Assembly: GCA_963971405.1 (NCBI GenBank)
Contig: OZ020491.1
Coordinates: 26,282,855 to 26,346,854 of the forward strand
Direction of reading: 5' to 3'
Length of the DNA: 64,000 nucleotides
Source: Psococerastis gibbosa
Taxonomy: Eukaryota; Arthropoda; Insecta; Psocodea; Psocidae
Shown here: positions 43,832 to 55,699 of the stretch, piece after piece
Position numbering within the stretch: position 1 is the stretch's first letter
How the letters are laid out: each line of letters opens with the position of its first letter
Program-made: the position numbers and the translations under genes
Notes under the pieces: generated by a model
Seen by the model: the letters and a program-made list of their open reading frames with translations, nothing else
What the model was told of the DNA's origin: nothing
The model's database searches: none

Positions 43832-46800
43832 CTGAAAGAGAGAAAATCAAATTGAACTGGTATACCAATGCTATATGTTGTGACATGTCAATGAATGTTG
43901 ATAAAAGACTAAAAGTACGTATGCGGTATGATGTACTGTACGGTTGATAAGTAGATTTTAATATCATGATGGTATGCCTACACATGAATTTTTACCAAAA
44001 GAGATGAACTACGTTAGCTTACTTTTAGTCTTTTACGTCTTTTGGTAAATAATTAAATAATTAGGCATTGTTTTAGTGAATTGAAATTAGACACAATATG
44101 GCTGGTCTAATAACGTGCCATAATTGGCGCCATTATTCATAAGGCGCAGATTCCAACGACCGGCTAGGGCTAAATACAAAAACGGTGACGTGGTAGCAGA
44201 CATTCAAGACTTAGGCGGTGTCTCCACCGACCTCGCATTGCAGAATGCAAATGACATTGACGGAAATGTTTGTTTTACTCTATGCCATAGTTAAAATTGA
44301 TCAATGATCATACAGTAAAATCACAAACAAACTAACTAAAATTAAAAAATGGCATGGGATATGTTAATTACAAACATTTTAATAGATTTCTATAAAAAGA
44401 AAAACAAACATTGCAGTCAATGTAATTTGCATTCTGCAATGTGAGGTCGATGGAAACCCCGCCGAAGTCTTGAATGTCTGCTACTACGTCACCGTTTTTG
44501 TATTGAGCCCTAGCCGGTCGGTGGAATTGGCGCCTAAGCAAGACCTACCTTGTATTTGACGTAGTAATCATCTACGCAGTATATGAATAGGCTAGGGCAA
44601 CTAGCAGGCGCATCCAAAAGATTAGTAAATACGTCCCCAGAAAGGTACGAGTCGTCCACGAATTTCTTTAGAAGAAGCTGAAATATAAGTTCCAAAATGT
44701 TATAAACTCGGCTAATATTATAAGTCCCAAGTTATAACTCACTGCATCCTATAGTAGGCAAGTAAATTATTGTACCCGAGCTCGATACCTGACGCTGGAC
44801 TGTGACGTCATTTTCATGTTACCTATGTATGTTGCCTCTTGTAACCCACAGCTAAAATCAGTCACTTTTTTTAAATATTTATTTTACAATGTATTTCGGC
44901 AAAAAACATATTGTATTAGTATTGTTATTGAGCCATTAGCTTCACACCCTCAATCTACGGAATTCCTTGGGCTTTTGCAAAGCTTGTTTGTTTGTTTCTA
45001 ACGCCTGCTTTCAGCAGTTCTGCTTTAAGCAACCCTGTCAGCCTGGCGGGGGGAGTGAGTCTGTTTGTTAACTTGAGGCACCCTAAGGGCAGACTCTTTC
45101 ACCTCGGGGAAAGGGGAGTTGACTAACAGGGTGGACCTCCTGATTATAGTGGATTCCGAACCACTTGGGGAACATAGTAAAGTCACACGATTAAATCGGA
45201 GGTGACCAGGACTCGACTTATACTGCCTAAGCGCGTTATCATGTCCCACCAGGTTCCCCTGCCAACGCTGTGCACACTACCAAGTTGCCGCAGTTTGAAA
45301 CATGCTCTGCTCTAATGGAATCAACATAGTAAGGCCGTTGGCTTTTGCAAAGCGAACGATTCCATCGTTTTACTGAACCTCGACGTTTGTTCTATGTTTA
45401 CCGAAACGGTTCAGATCAATAGGATTGGATTCTCCTGTTATATCATCGGAAGGTCGATAAAATACAATTAGAAATTGGTTGTTAAAACAGAGTACACGGT
45501 ATTAAGGTACTATACACCATACTCCAGGGACGGATCCATTCCATTGGGATGGGAGGGTAGTTGGGGTCAAAATAGAAGAAACATATGTAGTATCGAATTA
45601 ACTTAAAATAGATTTACTAAATTGGGGGGGGGGGGGTTAGCTGCCCGTCTATGACAAATTGTAGCTGAAATTTAAAATTCCCTCCAATTTTACTCTATGT
45701 CTATGATATGGATGCTTACCATGGCATGATTTACTATTGCCATCCAGATGCAGGAAAATATGGCGAAAACAAATCGAAAAGGCAGAAACATGGGAAACGT
45801 CATAATAGTTTTGTACACACTGGAGAACCGCGTTCGGCCGGGGCTCGAGTCCATAATGCAGCCACGGACCTGAAAAAAGTAAAACTTATATACTGTTTTT
45901 TATTTAATTTTAAGCAACAATTGGAGGGGGGAAATCCTTATAAGTTTTAAAATGTTGATAAAACAATGAACTAGGTACTATAGTAGCCGAATGTGTCCGT
46001 CTATGTTTATACCTAACGCCACAGGCGTCCTGGGACGGACAGACGGACGTATTTTTTTTTAAAAAGTGAATTTATTGCAGTAGACAGATACAATTCTGCC
46101 TGCAATAGGTGAATGATTCTGCAGCAGTAGCAGAAATATTGTTTGAATGTGTGTGTCGAATCATGTTGACCCGAGCTCATATATAGTATATAGATATTGT
46201 ATATAACCTAATGAAAACTCAATGGAGTACTTGCGTAGTGACGTCACATGATCACCAATAATTTTTTTGTCCGAAAGGTACATAAGCAAAACATAAGCAG
46301 CAACCAATAGTTGTCCGATGACGTCTACATTGACTCCATGTATAGCATCCCTGTTGGATTTACCTGGGCAAGAACTCCATTTAAAGTAAATAATGTATCA
46401 TAAGTACATATAAATGGCTACTTTAATAGGCCTATACACTAGCAGCAACTATATCTGGGCCACTCACATCAAGATTGCTTTTTCTGGCCTTCAATTCATT
46501 GACAATAAACTGATAAATGTAACAACCGCCATTTGAGAAGACGTGGAAAAATATGGGGTGTTGGTCGAGGTCCATGTCGGTCAATGCGTCTAACAGTTTT
46601 CGCGCCATAAACAGACATTTGTAGTAGCTAAATATGAGGACCATAGGCGGTATTCTACACCTGATGGTGATGCATCTGAAACAATATTAAATCAAATCCG
46701 TAAAGCTATAATAAACGCAACTGACCGCATAATGAATCCTAGTTTACTCGAACATGCTTTCCAATTTATCAATTGGTAGATGGAGAAAATGAGTAATTTC

Positions 46801-49800
46801 ATGGTAAATAATTTTTTAAATTTCGGATTTCTCGGGGGGGGGGGGGCAATTTGACACCTAAAACATGCCTGAAGGTAGAAATCATCGATAGAAAGGATCC
46901 GCAGAAAAATTACTTTTTAGTCATTTTTCATTAAAAATGAGTTATTTTTATTTTTTTTACCCCCAGAAGCAAACTATCAAGGGGCAAGCGACCCCCCGCA
47001 TTTTATTAACATTAATAACGACTACAATATATGTGAATTTAAAAGAAATCGTTAGAGCCGCTTTTGAGAAATAATTTTTTTAGACGTTTTTTTGAGTTTT
47101 TTGAGAACAAAACCCCCCAAAATAAAAAAATGTTCCCGAGGTATGATTTTTATGAACCTACATGCCAAATTCCATTAAATTCGACCGAGTAGTTTGCCCG
47201 GAAATCGACGCACAGACAGACAGACATTTCGTAAAAACCACTTTTTTGGGTTCCTGGGACCTCAAAACGTGTAAATCCGTTAAAATCTCGGAATCGAAAA
47301 TTTCGACCATCACAAAGCTTTCTTTATAGCCTACTACGTATAAATTGAAAGGGAATAAATAAAGAACCGGTCCGAGTTTTCAACGGACTTACACGTTTTC
47401 AGGTCCCAGGAACCCAAAAAAGTAGTTTTTACGAAAAGTCTGTCTGTCTGTCGCTCTGTCTGTCGCTCTGTCTGTCGCTTTGTCTGTCGCTCTGTCTGTC
47501 TGTTCATCAATTTCCGGGCAAACTACTAGGTCGATTTTGATGAAATTAGGCATGTAGGTTCACAAGAATCATACCTCGAGACAATTTTTTCCAATTTATC
47601 AAAATTAGTAGATAAAGAAAATGAGTAATTTATGGTAAATAATTTTCCTATGGCTACATTTCCGATATCTGGGGGGGGGGGGGGGTTGCCCACCTGACGT
47701 CACTAGAGGTGAGGTAAATTCACACATTACCACACAGCAATACTGGCAGGGCACGCAATACATTTGAGTGTGAATTTTCTATCATTTTTTCAAAAAAAAC
47801 TTTTTTTGTTCAAAACCAAATACTTTTCTGGGAAAGCAGCAACCTGTCCGGTTTCGTTACTCAATTTAACACCTAAAACATGCCTGAAGGTAGAAATCAT
47901 CGATAGAGAGGTTTCGCAGAAAAATTATTTTTTAATCATTTTTCATTAAAATTTAGTTTTTTTTTTTTTACCCCCAGAAGCATACTATCAAGGGGCAAGC
48001 GACCCCCCGCATTTTTTTAACATTAATAACGGCTACAATATAGGCTATGTGAATTTAAAAGAAATCCTTGGAGCCGTTTTTGGGAAATAATTTTTTTAGA
48101 CGTTTTTTTGGAATTTTGTGAGAATAAAACCCTCCGAAATTGAGTTGGCCCCAAATAAAAAAATTGTCCCGAGGTATGATTTTTGTGAACCTACATGCCG
48201 AATTTCATCAAAATCGGACAGACATTTCGTAAAAACCACTTTTTTGGGTTCCTGGGACCTCAAAAAGTCCGTTGAAATCTCGGAATCGAAAATTTCGACC
48301 ATCACAAAGCTTTCCTTATACTACGTATAAATTGGAATGCAATAAGCTACTCCAAAATCGCTGCTCTTTACATGCTACGTAACTTGCAGTAACTGTACTA
48401 GGATATTTAGACTACTGTAGTCGCCTATACGAAAATTTATGTGAATACCAATTAATTGTTGAAATTTAAATTCTAACTCGAACGGAATACCGTAAGTTAA
48501 TTACGTGACCTTCGTGAAACAGACTTCAATGTAGTATAAATAATGAACCAAGGTAAAGGGAATCCCGCGATGTCCATTAGACCTAAGAGAAACCGCGTAT
48601 TATGCTATATTTTCGGTTATGGTATGAAAATAAGATGTAGGCTACAATATAACTTACTGTACATTAGGCTATTAACAATATGGATAGGTCCTATCATAAC
48701 TTTAAAAGTCTGAGTAAGGAATACTGCACGCCACCATTACATAGGTACATACAAGGTCGTGCCCAGGTTTTGATTTCGGGGGGGGGGGGGGGTTCAAAAT
48801 TTTTAACGCAATTTATTAAGGCCAAGCCGGAGGGTTGTGACCTTGAGCGTTGAGCGTTGAATACATAGAAATATAACAGAACTGGAGCGGCGGGAGCCAT
48901 AATGTGCCTTACGAGGCACCCGTTAACCATAAGCCAACTATCAGTGTAAAGTCTTACACATTGCAGCATAGCAAAGCGGATACCTAGACCCGGTCAAAAA
49001 CTCTGTAGTTTAGTAGTTAGCTTGTGCAGGCTACACTAGCAGCCATATTGATAACGGTCTCCAGCCACGGGATCATTGAATATCCATTTTATAAACAAAG
49101 CCCCGCGTCTCGTACCTGTTCCGTATTTGACTTGTATTATTTCAAATAATTGCAGTTTTACCTATTTCTGGCGCTTTACTGTCAAATTAAGTGTTGAGCT
49201 TCTGACTAAAGTGCATTTCATTACAAAAGTTGGAGGTTTTTCTTTCCCTGCGGGGCACGTAAAAATGTTCTAAAAGGTATGTTTTTGATTGCTTCGTGCA
49301 CAAATTTTAGACCTATTGTAATAGTAATTTTTGGTTCAGTCAATATAGTGAAAGCGTGCCTACGCGTATACTATACCCTTCTATCGATTTTTACTATACC
49401 CCTACGGTTTAAAACATAAATTACGAACCCCCTTCAAAGACAATTCCAGGCCAGTCACGTGACCCCCTCCGGTTTGGCCTTAATGAATTAATGGATAAAT
49501 TTTTCAAACCATATAGGTCTACATACAAAAATTGATATCGGGGGAGGGGGGTACGGCCATAGGTACACAGGCCTACTGGTAGACGGCGGTACCATTCATA
49601 CATTCCTAAGGAACTATAATGTATGCGGACTTTTAAAGCGGTGGTGGGAACAGGCCAATAAATCATGCTAGTTGAATAAAAAAATGCATTATTTGCTGTA
49701 ACGCAAATTAATTGTTCTGCAGATAAACAAATGGCTAACTACTGCAGCCCGATCATGGCGATTTAGGATTATTAAATTACCGAGGTTTATTTTTTAATAC

Positions 49801-51141
49801 CGCAGTAGTAAAGGTACGTGATGGTGCTAAAATATGCGCGGGAAATTCAAATTAATAAATTATTAGAATACAGAGAATGGTTGGATTGTTTAATAATTGA
49901 AGGAATACTAATAAACATTAAACTGGTAGAATTTTGAAATATAATAAGAAATGTAATGAATGTGTCTATACATCTATAGCGGAGAAAAAAAATGAAAACT
50001 CACCAAAAATATTAATTTATCAATTTGGATTTGGAATTTTGCCCTCATTTGTTGAAAAAAATTGAATAAACCCCGGTATTATAATAATCCCAAATCGCCA
50101 TGATCGGGCTGCTGGAACTCAGGGACGTATTTAAGTACCTATCTGCCACCTTTAAGCAGCGAAATTTGCCCCCTCCTTTTCAGCACCCTCCCCGCTGCCA
50201 GGCGTAATGCCCGTTTTAATAACTCAAAATTATTACTTTTATTTTTATAGGCCCTATACACCAAAAATAGATTATTTATGGACCAAATTTTGTCGCCACA
50301 TTCGGAAATACGTCACTGCTGCAACTAATAGGACCTTTTTGTAAGAAAGTAGCCTAGGGTACCTAAAAAACGCACTACAACCCAATGATGCATAGTCCTC
50401 AGAGGGTCAGAACTGGTATAGATACCTACTCTCTCTCTCTCTCTCTTTCTTGACAGCTGATCTATTTGGGATGATGTGGTCAGCGACATGCCGCGTTTTT
50501 TCCATGCTAATGCAGGTAAGATAGGTAACCTTTAAGCTTCGGGATGATTCTAACTCTTGAAACGAGGTGTAGGAAGGACTATTGTGATTATTATAATGCG
50601 TCCGAACCCCCGAAGTGACCTTTATAATGAATTCACCTTTATAGGAGATCAACGAACTGCCACTTTCCCATAGATATGACTCGGAATAGACTACCTACCG
50701 AGGGAAATATAGTTTTTAAACTTTTCCTGCAGTATACCTATACCTTAAATATCTACTATAAATTTGATAAATTCAAATTGATTTCTGAGACATGGCCAGT
50801 TGAAAATTGCCGTTATAAATGATAGCCTACTTAGTATTTTTCTGATGATGAATTCAGTACCTACCGCCTCTATGCAGCGAACAGTTATCTTGCCGGGATT
50901 TTTCTGCTGTGACGTACGGCTGAACTCAACGTAGTATACAATATACTTACCCCCTTTCATCATAGATTTCACTGTACTTTGCGAGATTCTTATCTTTGCA
51001 ACCTATCCATCCCAAAAGTATGACAACTGGGCATTTTTCTTGTTTTCGCACGTGAACAAAATCATCGTCTCCAGCGGGGGAAAGTTGCTTGGGCCAACAA
51101 ATTGGAAACTGGACATGATATTCCAAATCATCTGCCGACAT
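43667..51141 (-). CDS. TMEM53: TMEM53-like (DUF829) membrane protein, at least 6 exons
   Basis: Secure exons in coding order: 51141-50951, 46627-46468, 45869-45720, 44677-44549, 43831-43667. Motifs match TMEM53 in order: CPVVILLGWIGCKDKNLAKY (N-terminal strand and loop), HPIFFHVFSNGG (nucleophile-elbow-like SNGG), VRGCIMDSSPGRT (equivalent of FDSAPG), a hydrophobic helix after it, LLDAPASCPSLFIYCVDD, and SSDHVGHLLKH with the expected His. TMEM53 is an alpha/beta-hydrolase-like protein of the nuclear envelope/ER; in mammals it dampens BMP-SMAD signalling. Exon 1 ends in phase 2 and the SNGG exon starts needing two bases, so at least one exon (about 25-35 residues, the xITVRYTAP strand) lies between. 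A candidate is listed separately. An acceptor at 51169-51171 just upstream of the ATG suggests a spliced 5' UTR. Confidence 0.88.
44143..44534. mobile_element. composite MITE beside the TMEM53 LFIYC exon
   Basis: Outer GGCGCAGATTCCAACGACCG / CGGTCGGTGGAATTGGCGCC with TAA on both sides; inner 44214-44463. It stops about 15 bp before the coding exon's donor. Confidence 0.87.
44549..44677 (-). CDS. TMEM53: TMEM53-like exon with LFIYCVDD
   Basis: Forty-three codons; LLDAPASCPSLFIYCVDDYY corresponds to the PELYLYSRADEVV strand and acidic loop. A composite MITE ends only about 15 bp beyond the donor. Confidence 0.9.
45030..45345. repeat. dispersed repeat, inverted relative to 61300-61640
   Basis: GCAACCCTGTCAGCCTGGCG...GGACCTCCTGATTATAGTGGATTCCGAACC...CATGTCCCACCAGGTTCCCC is mirrored at 61300-61640. 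Confidence 0.7.
45720..45869 (-). CDS. TMEM53: TMEM53-like exon with MDSSPG and the membrane helix
   Basis: Fifty codons between TTTTTTCAG and GTAAGC. VRGCIMDSSPGRTRF aligns with the FDSAPG block, then about 30 mostly hydrophobic residues (FPMFLPFRFVFAIFSCIW) as in the family. Phase 0 on both sides. Confidence 0.88.
46468..46627 (-). CDS. TMEM53: TMEM53-like SNGG exon
   Basis: One base plus 53 codons, from YYKCLFMARKLLDAL to KARKSNLD, containing FHVFSNGG. Acceptor ATATTTAG, donor GTGAGT (phase 0). Confidence 0.9.
46741..48345. repeat. cluster of ~830-bp repeats, two direct and one partial inverted copy
   Basis: Copy A 46741-47360 and copy B 47590-48345 in the same direction, with an inverted segment at 47365-47585 between them that includes a (CTGTCTGTCG)n run. 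In TMEM53 between exon 1 and the SNGG exon. Confidence 0.78.
50428..50448. repeat. (CT)n microsatellite
   Basis: About ten CT units within the TMEM53 intron. Confidence 0.9.
50865..50919 (-). CDS. TMEM53: tentative TMEM53-like exon 2 (KITVR segment)
   Basis: Reads RTSQQKNPGKITVRCIEA followed by a good donor GTAGGT. KITVR matches the expected second beta-strand (xITVRYTAP). Problems: the intron from exon 1 would be only 31 nt, and the donor is phase 0 while the next secure exon needs phase 2. A homopolymer error in the G5 run, a missing small exon, or a coincidence are all possible. Confidence 0.35.
50951..51141 (-). CDS. TMEM53: TMEM53-like exon 1 (residues 1-63)
   Basis: Starts MSADDLEYHVQFP, like the MxxxELDYxIEIP start of vertebrate homologues. 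Ends DER-GG|GTAAGT (phase 2) at a run of five G. Confidence 0.88.
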
Positions 51142-51199
51142 TGCTCTACTTTTGTTTACCCACGAGAACTGAAGGGAACGGTCAGACAGGTAAAAGCTA

Positions 51200-51870
51200 G
51201 TTCGATATTCTTGCTCATGCGGATATGACACAAAACTTAAAAATAAACAATTAACGCCGATTTTAAATATAATAAAAGCTTTTTGTACCATAATAAATTA
51301 ATATTATAATAAGAAAATCAATAAACTTGAAAATTGACAGTCGAATGATTTTGGCGCAATTTTTCGAACCGTTCAGTGCTGCTTTGATGTGGCGGAAAAG
51401 GGAAGTAACAAAATTAAAAACAAGTATGGCGGATCGCGTTCGAAAAGTTGCGAGTATTTTTAGTTATTAACCCAGTTTTTAAGTGATTTATGGTACATTT
51501 GTGTTGAATTATTTATGTAAACCTGCTAAATTATTGTGTGCACGTGTTAAGTGTATTAACAGTAGTTCTGTGTCGGGTGTTTGCGAGTTTTCATTGATTT
51601 ATCATAAAAGATTTTTTCTTTCTGTCATAACATCAGCTGTAGGCTTATCATATCCAGTTTTTTTTAATCGGTAAGTTTTTGCCAGTATTTTTTCAGTTGT
51701 CGTATTCTGTTTGATTTGATTTTTTTGTGTAACCAGATAGCTGATTGTTGCGTTGAATGAAACTGGATCTTGTGATCCCTGGCAATTGAGTTTAGATCGG
51801 AGCAACGACCCTCCAACATGAATGTCTCTTCGCTTTTGCCCCTTGAGCTGACCATTCACGAGGGCACCAA
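51200..51870. other. TMEM53 upstream region
   Basis: Should hold the 5' UTR exon and promoter. CAAGTATGGCGGATCGCG at about 51421-51438 contains an ATGGCGG core of the YY1 type and is the only CpG-bearing cluster seen nearby. No TSS can be fixed. Confidence 0.35.
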
Positions 51871-52110
51871 ACGGCGCGTCCCGTTCCATTTGGCGTTAGC
51901 GCCATTTAGAGGGGTCATCACGACTACACTGAACCAGTCGCTCCAAATCTTTCAAATTGTACAGTGTGACGATATGGAAGAGGTACTTTAACATTGTACA
52001 ATTTGAAAGATTTTTAGCGACTGGTACAGCGTAGTCGTTATGACCCCTCTAAATGGCGCTAACGCCAAATGGAACAGGACGCGCCATTTGAATGTGAATG
52101 GCCAGCTTTA
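51845..52110. mobile_element. palindromic MITE-like element
   Basis: Arms GGCGCGTCCCGTTCCATTTGGCGTTAGCGCC... (51873-51966) and inverse (51991-52085), over 90 bp each at high identity, with imperfect extension CTGACCATTCAC / GTGAATGGCCAG. Confidence 0.85.
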
Positions 52111-52451
52111 GTCCTAACTAGTAATTTTGGTTAAGTTTCACTTTAGATATCCTTCGGCCTATAGTAAGCCCAAAAAAATTATTATTTAATTTGTTTAAAT
52201 CCATCTTTGAACGAATTAAAGGCCGGGAAAAAATAATGCATTTCCTGTAAATTTAATTTACCTACAGGACATCGTGTTTCATGTCGAAATTTTGTATCGG
52301 TAGGCGTAGGTACGCTACCGCTCATTTTCAGCGATAGGAACATATCAGGGTCACACAAATAAAGCATTCCTTCTTAAAATGGAAATTGTTTTTCCATGCA
52401 CTTCATGTGAATTTTCGTCCCATTTTGTGTACATCGAGCTAGCAATAGTAA

Positions 52452-52740
52452 GGCACTATATACCCGGGTATTGTCATCCGCCATGTTGTATCCCATATTT
52501 CCTATATGGTAAGTATTGAAGAAAAGTAAAAGATTGAAAAATATTGAAAAAAACGAATACACGTTTTAGTATTTTTTTATTCAACACTTCCCTAATTAGT
52601 AGCACATTTTTTAAAATAATAATAAATAAACAACGATAAATGTCTAAAAATAAATAGGTAAACACCCAATGCTTGGCTTATCCACCAGACTTATAATGGA
52701 TACAACATGGCGGATGACAATACCTGTCTAATATAGAGCC
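52452..52740. mobile_element. 289-bp inverted-repeat element with 13-bp duplication, copy 1
   Basis: Ends GGCACTATATACCCGGGTATTGTC and, inverted, GGCTCTATATTAGACAGGTATTGTC; both continue ATCCGCCAT. CTAGCAATAGTAA is perfect at 52439-52451 and 52741-52753. Confidence 0.85.
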
Positions 52741-52808
52741 CTAGCAATAGTAAACCTTCACCCTAATAATTTTTATTGAGGAATTCGGCGTTCTTAGACT
52801 AGCCTATA

Positions 52809-53286
52809 CAGGAACGGATCCAGCCCAGTTTTTTGGAGGGGGTATATAGTGGTGGGTCCAAATAGAAAAAACGTATTTTTATAGTAGTGATTAAATTCTA
52901 ACGTAATACATTGTTTACTACAGACTAGGGCTCTATATTAGACAGGTATTGTCATCCGCCATTTTTTATCCGATATAAGTCTGGTGTATAAGCCAAGCAT
53001 TGGGAGTTTACCCTTTTATTATTAGAAATTTATCGTTTTTATTTATTTTTATTTAAAAAACGTCCTACTAATTAGGGTAGTGTTTAATAAAAATAATAAT
53101 AAAACGTGTTTTCGTTTTTTTCAATCTTTTGCATTTCTTAAAAATAATTACAATACTTACCATATAGGGATTTTAGGATAAAAAATGGCGGATGACAATA
53201 CCCGGGTATATAGTGCCTTACTACAGACTTACTATATTTTAAGTGGAGCAGCTATACCCTGCCCCCCCCCCCTGTATCCGTCCTTG
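52809..53286. mobile_element. CAGGAACGGATCC element containing copy 2 of the 289-bp element
   Basis: Ends CAGGAACGGATCCAG and CTGTATCCGTCCTTG. A fragment of the same family is at 45528-45645. Interrupted by the element at 52929-53217. Confidence 0.65.
52929..53217. mobile_element. 289-bp inverted-repeat element, copy 2 (opposite orientation)
   Basis: Same two ends in reverse order, same length as copy 1. Flanks TTACTACAGACTAG and TTACTACAGACTTA agree over 12 bases. Confidence 0.83.
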
Positions 53287-53578
53287 GAAACATATAGGGG
53301 TAAAGGTTCAGTTTAGCTACCCCGCTGTATCAAAAGTCGAATGAAAATGCTTTTAATATGGAAGGAAAACATCCCATTTGCAAGAGATTTCATATTTTAA
53401 GCAAGGGTTGTCTTATTTACATGTCTCTGACAATGTACCTTCCATAAAAAAATTTATGAGCAATTCCTGCCCATTCAAAAATTCGAACTAAATTCGGCTG
53501 TAACTCAAAAACTATACTTTTCCGACTTTTAATTCTTTCGGAAATGGGCCTCTTTAAAGCTTAATCAACGATATGGAA

Positions 53579-53670
53579 CCAAATTTTGTGATTTTATTTT
53601 ATTTTATTTTATTTTTATTTATTTTTATTATTATTTTTTATTTATTTTTTTATTTTATTTTATTTTGTAT
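53579..53670. repeat. (ATTTT)n low-complexity tract
   Basis: Imperfect ATTTT/ATTTATT repeats. Confidence 0.9.
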
Positions 53671-53799
53671 AATATGTACAAAACATTGCTTTCAATTTTT
53701 CACTTGCTACCTAGTACCTGTGCATGTTTTGAAACCACTCCTATGTAGTGCCTTCAGGTGCATGATTACCATATACGATTAAATCCCTTGCATGCGTTT

Positions 53800-55090
53800 T
53801 CTTCTAATTACTTTATAACAGCATGAACTAGTCCTGTCGACAGGCTTACTTTGCATGGCAGATGAATTATAAGAAGACCACGTCTCCAATTACCAATAGC
53901 ATCTAGCAGTAACCTCAACTTACCTATAATCTTCCGCACTTGTGGTTGCTTATAACATAGCCTAATTTAAGTCACCTTTATTGCAAATTAAGATTCCCCC
54001 GAGATTGCAGATTTTCAACAAAAACTCATGTACTCATGCACTTGGGACCTTGCCGTGGTGGAGTGGCTAAGTTCTATCTGAGCTAGATGGAGCGACCAAC
54101 GAGCACTACCATTTAAAGTAAAAATTCTACACACACAATGCGATCGGAGACGTGTCTTAACTCAACACGGGTACTTTTAACCAACACAATGAACAGGTCA
54201 ATCGGATGCATAATCAATATTGTTTATTTATTTTTTTTTACGAAAAAAGAGTGGGTTACCACTATTGTGCGCGAAGACAGGACAGACTAGATTCCCCTCG
54301 AGGTCGCTCGATCTTTGTTACCGAATATTCCGACCCAAAACCGAAGCGGGGGAATCAATAGAAACACCTAGAAGCCTAGGTGCAGGTGACATTTTTTGCG
54401 TTTTGGAGTTAACTGTACCAATCAATCAATCTTTGTCTATCTTTGTACCATGGCTATGTGTGAGAAAATGTGTGTGTGAATGTGCAGTAGATGGTAGCGA
54501 ATATGAATTAGTATGTCTGTTATCTTGAATAAAAGGTATGACTGATATACTGTATGAATGTAGTTTATAAAAATATATTTCAATCAAACTATATATCGTT
54601 GTTATGTACAGTTAGGTGTAAGAGAGGGCCATAGCCCCTAATCTCGCTGTATCTCCTATACATATTTTTTTTAAATAAAGACTTCATTATTATTATTATT
54701 ATTATTAGTAGAATTTATATTCTCGAATCGGGACCCAGGCTACAATTCCTCGCACGATGTGTTACTCTAGCTGTTCTTTATCCTATAAACCAAAAGGAAC
54801 ACCGGTATCTGTCATTTTGGCAATGCTAGCATTCATGGAAAAGTGTTATACCTATGCATTTTCATTTGAGTTACAAACTTTAGCCTCAATTATCTCGAAT
54901 GTTTATTTTGGTCACTTGACCTCTTAAGTGTTTCAATTGGTTTTCTTATTATCTTACTGGCAACTTGGCCTTGTTACAATATGTATAATAAATGCAACTA
55001 GCTAGCCGGTCGAGATCAGTGCATACAGTTCGTATCAAGTCAAGCTTACCTCCGTAACCATGAGTAGGGAACTATAAGATAAAGATGTTT
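53800..55090. other. no gene seen; repeat fragments
   Basis: Contains CACTTGGGACCTTGCCGTGGTG (54040), a phrase I associate with mobile elements, the GGTCAATCGGATGCAT repeat (54196; also 13022, 21355 inverted, 40868, 58855) and a LINE-like tail with AATAAAGACTTCATTATTATT (54598-54708). Confidence 0.5.
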
Positions 55091-55099
55091 GTGCTGATA

Positions 55100-55470
55100 G
55101 TGCAGGTTTCAATTAAGTTGAGTTGAGAAGTTGAGAGAATTTTTGCATGTGAGGTACAGAGGGAGGGGCGTATTCTGAGAACCGATGAGTGATACGCGAT
55201 TTACCACGAACCTCCGATAGTAGCCGAAATCAAGAGAGACCGCATCAGGTGGCTACGGCACGTGGAACCAATGCCAGACAATAGGGCAACAAGAGCAGCC
55301 CTACACTAGGTGCCTCAAGGGAGAAGACTAGTGGGACGACCACGGATGCGATGGCTAGACGACGTCGAGGTGGATCTACGAGCGTTGGCGTCGTTGACTG
55401 GTGGAGGAGAGCGCAGGCTGGCGCGATGAGGCAGAACAGGCCATTCACGGGCCGTAGCGCTATGGGGTAG
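55100..55470 (+). pseudogene. RTE-like LINE tail with stop codons
   Basis: YHEPPIVAEIKRDRIRWLRH, VEPMPDNRATRAAL, GRRLVGRPRMRWLDDVEVDL: the canonical last blocks of RTE-type ORF2, with in-frame stops (near 55183 and 55306). Confidence 0.82.
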
Positions 55471-55699
55471 TAACGAAAACATTCACGTTTCTCACCTGTA
55501 GCCCTGTAGGTGGCTTTCAGAAATTCAGATGTTTCTATAAACCTTCAGCCCTTTCGTGGTAAGTGAGGACTTACGGAACAGGATCGAACAACCTCAGCCT
55601 GGTATGAACCAATCTAACAGTCTAATTCTCTACCAAATAGACTAGTCTTGACCACCATGTTTGCATAACTAAATGAGGTTCGCTTAGTCTTGACTCTTC

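Noticed and set aside
45708-45950. 80-codon plus-strand frame
   Set aside because: Shadow of the TMEM53-like exon on the minus strand.
50425-50501. Alternative TMEM53 exon 2 (MEKTRHVADHII...)
   Set aside because: Phases fit, but it lacks the expected beta-strand and would have to run through the (CT)n tract; kept only as a possibility.
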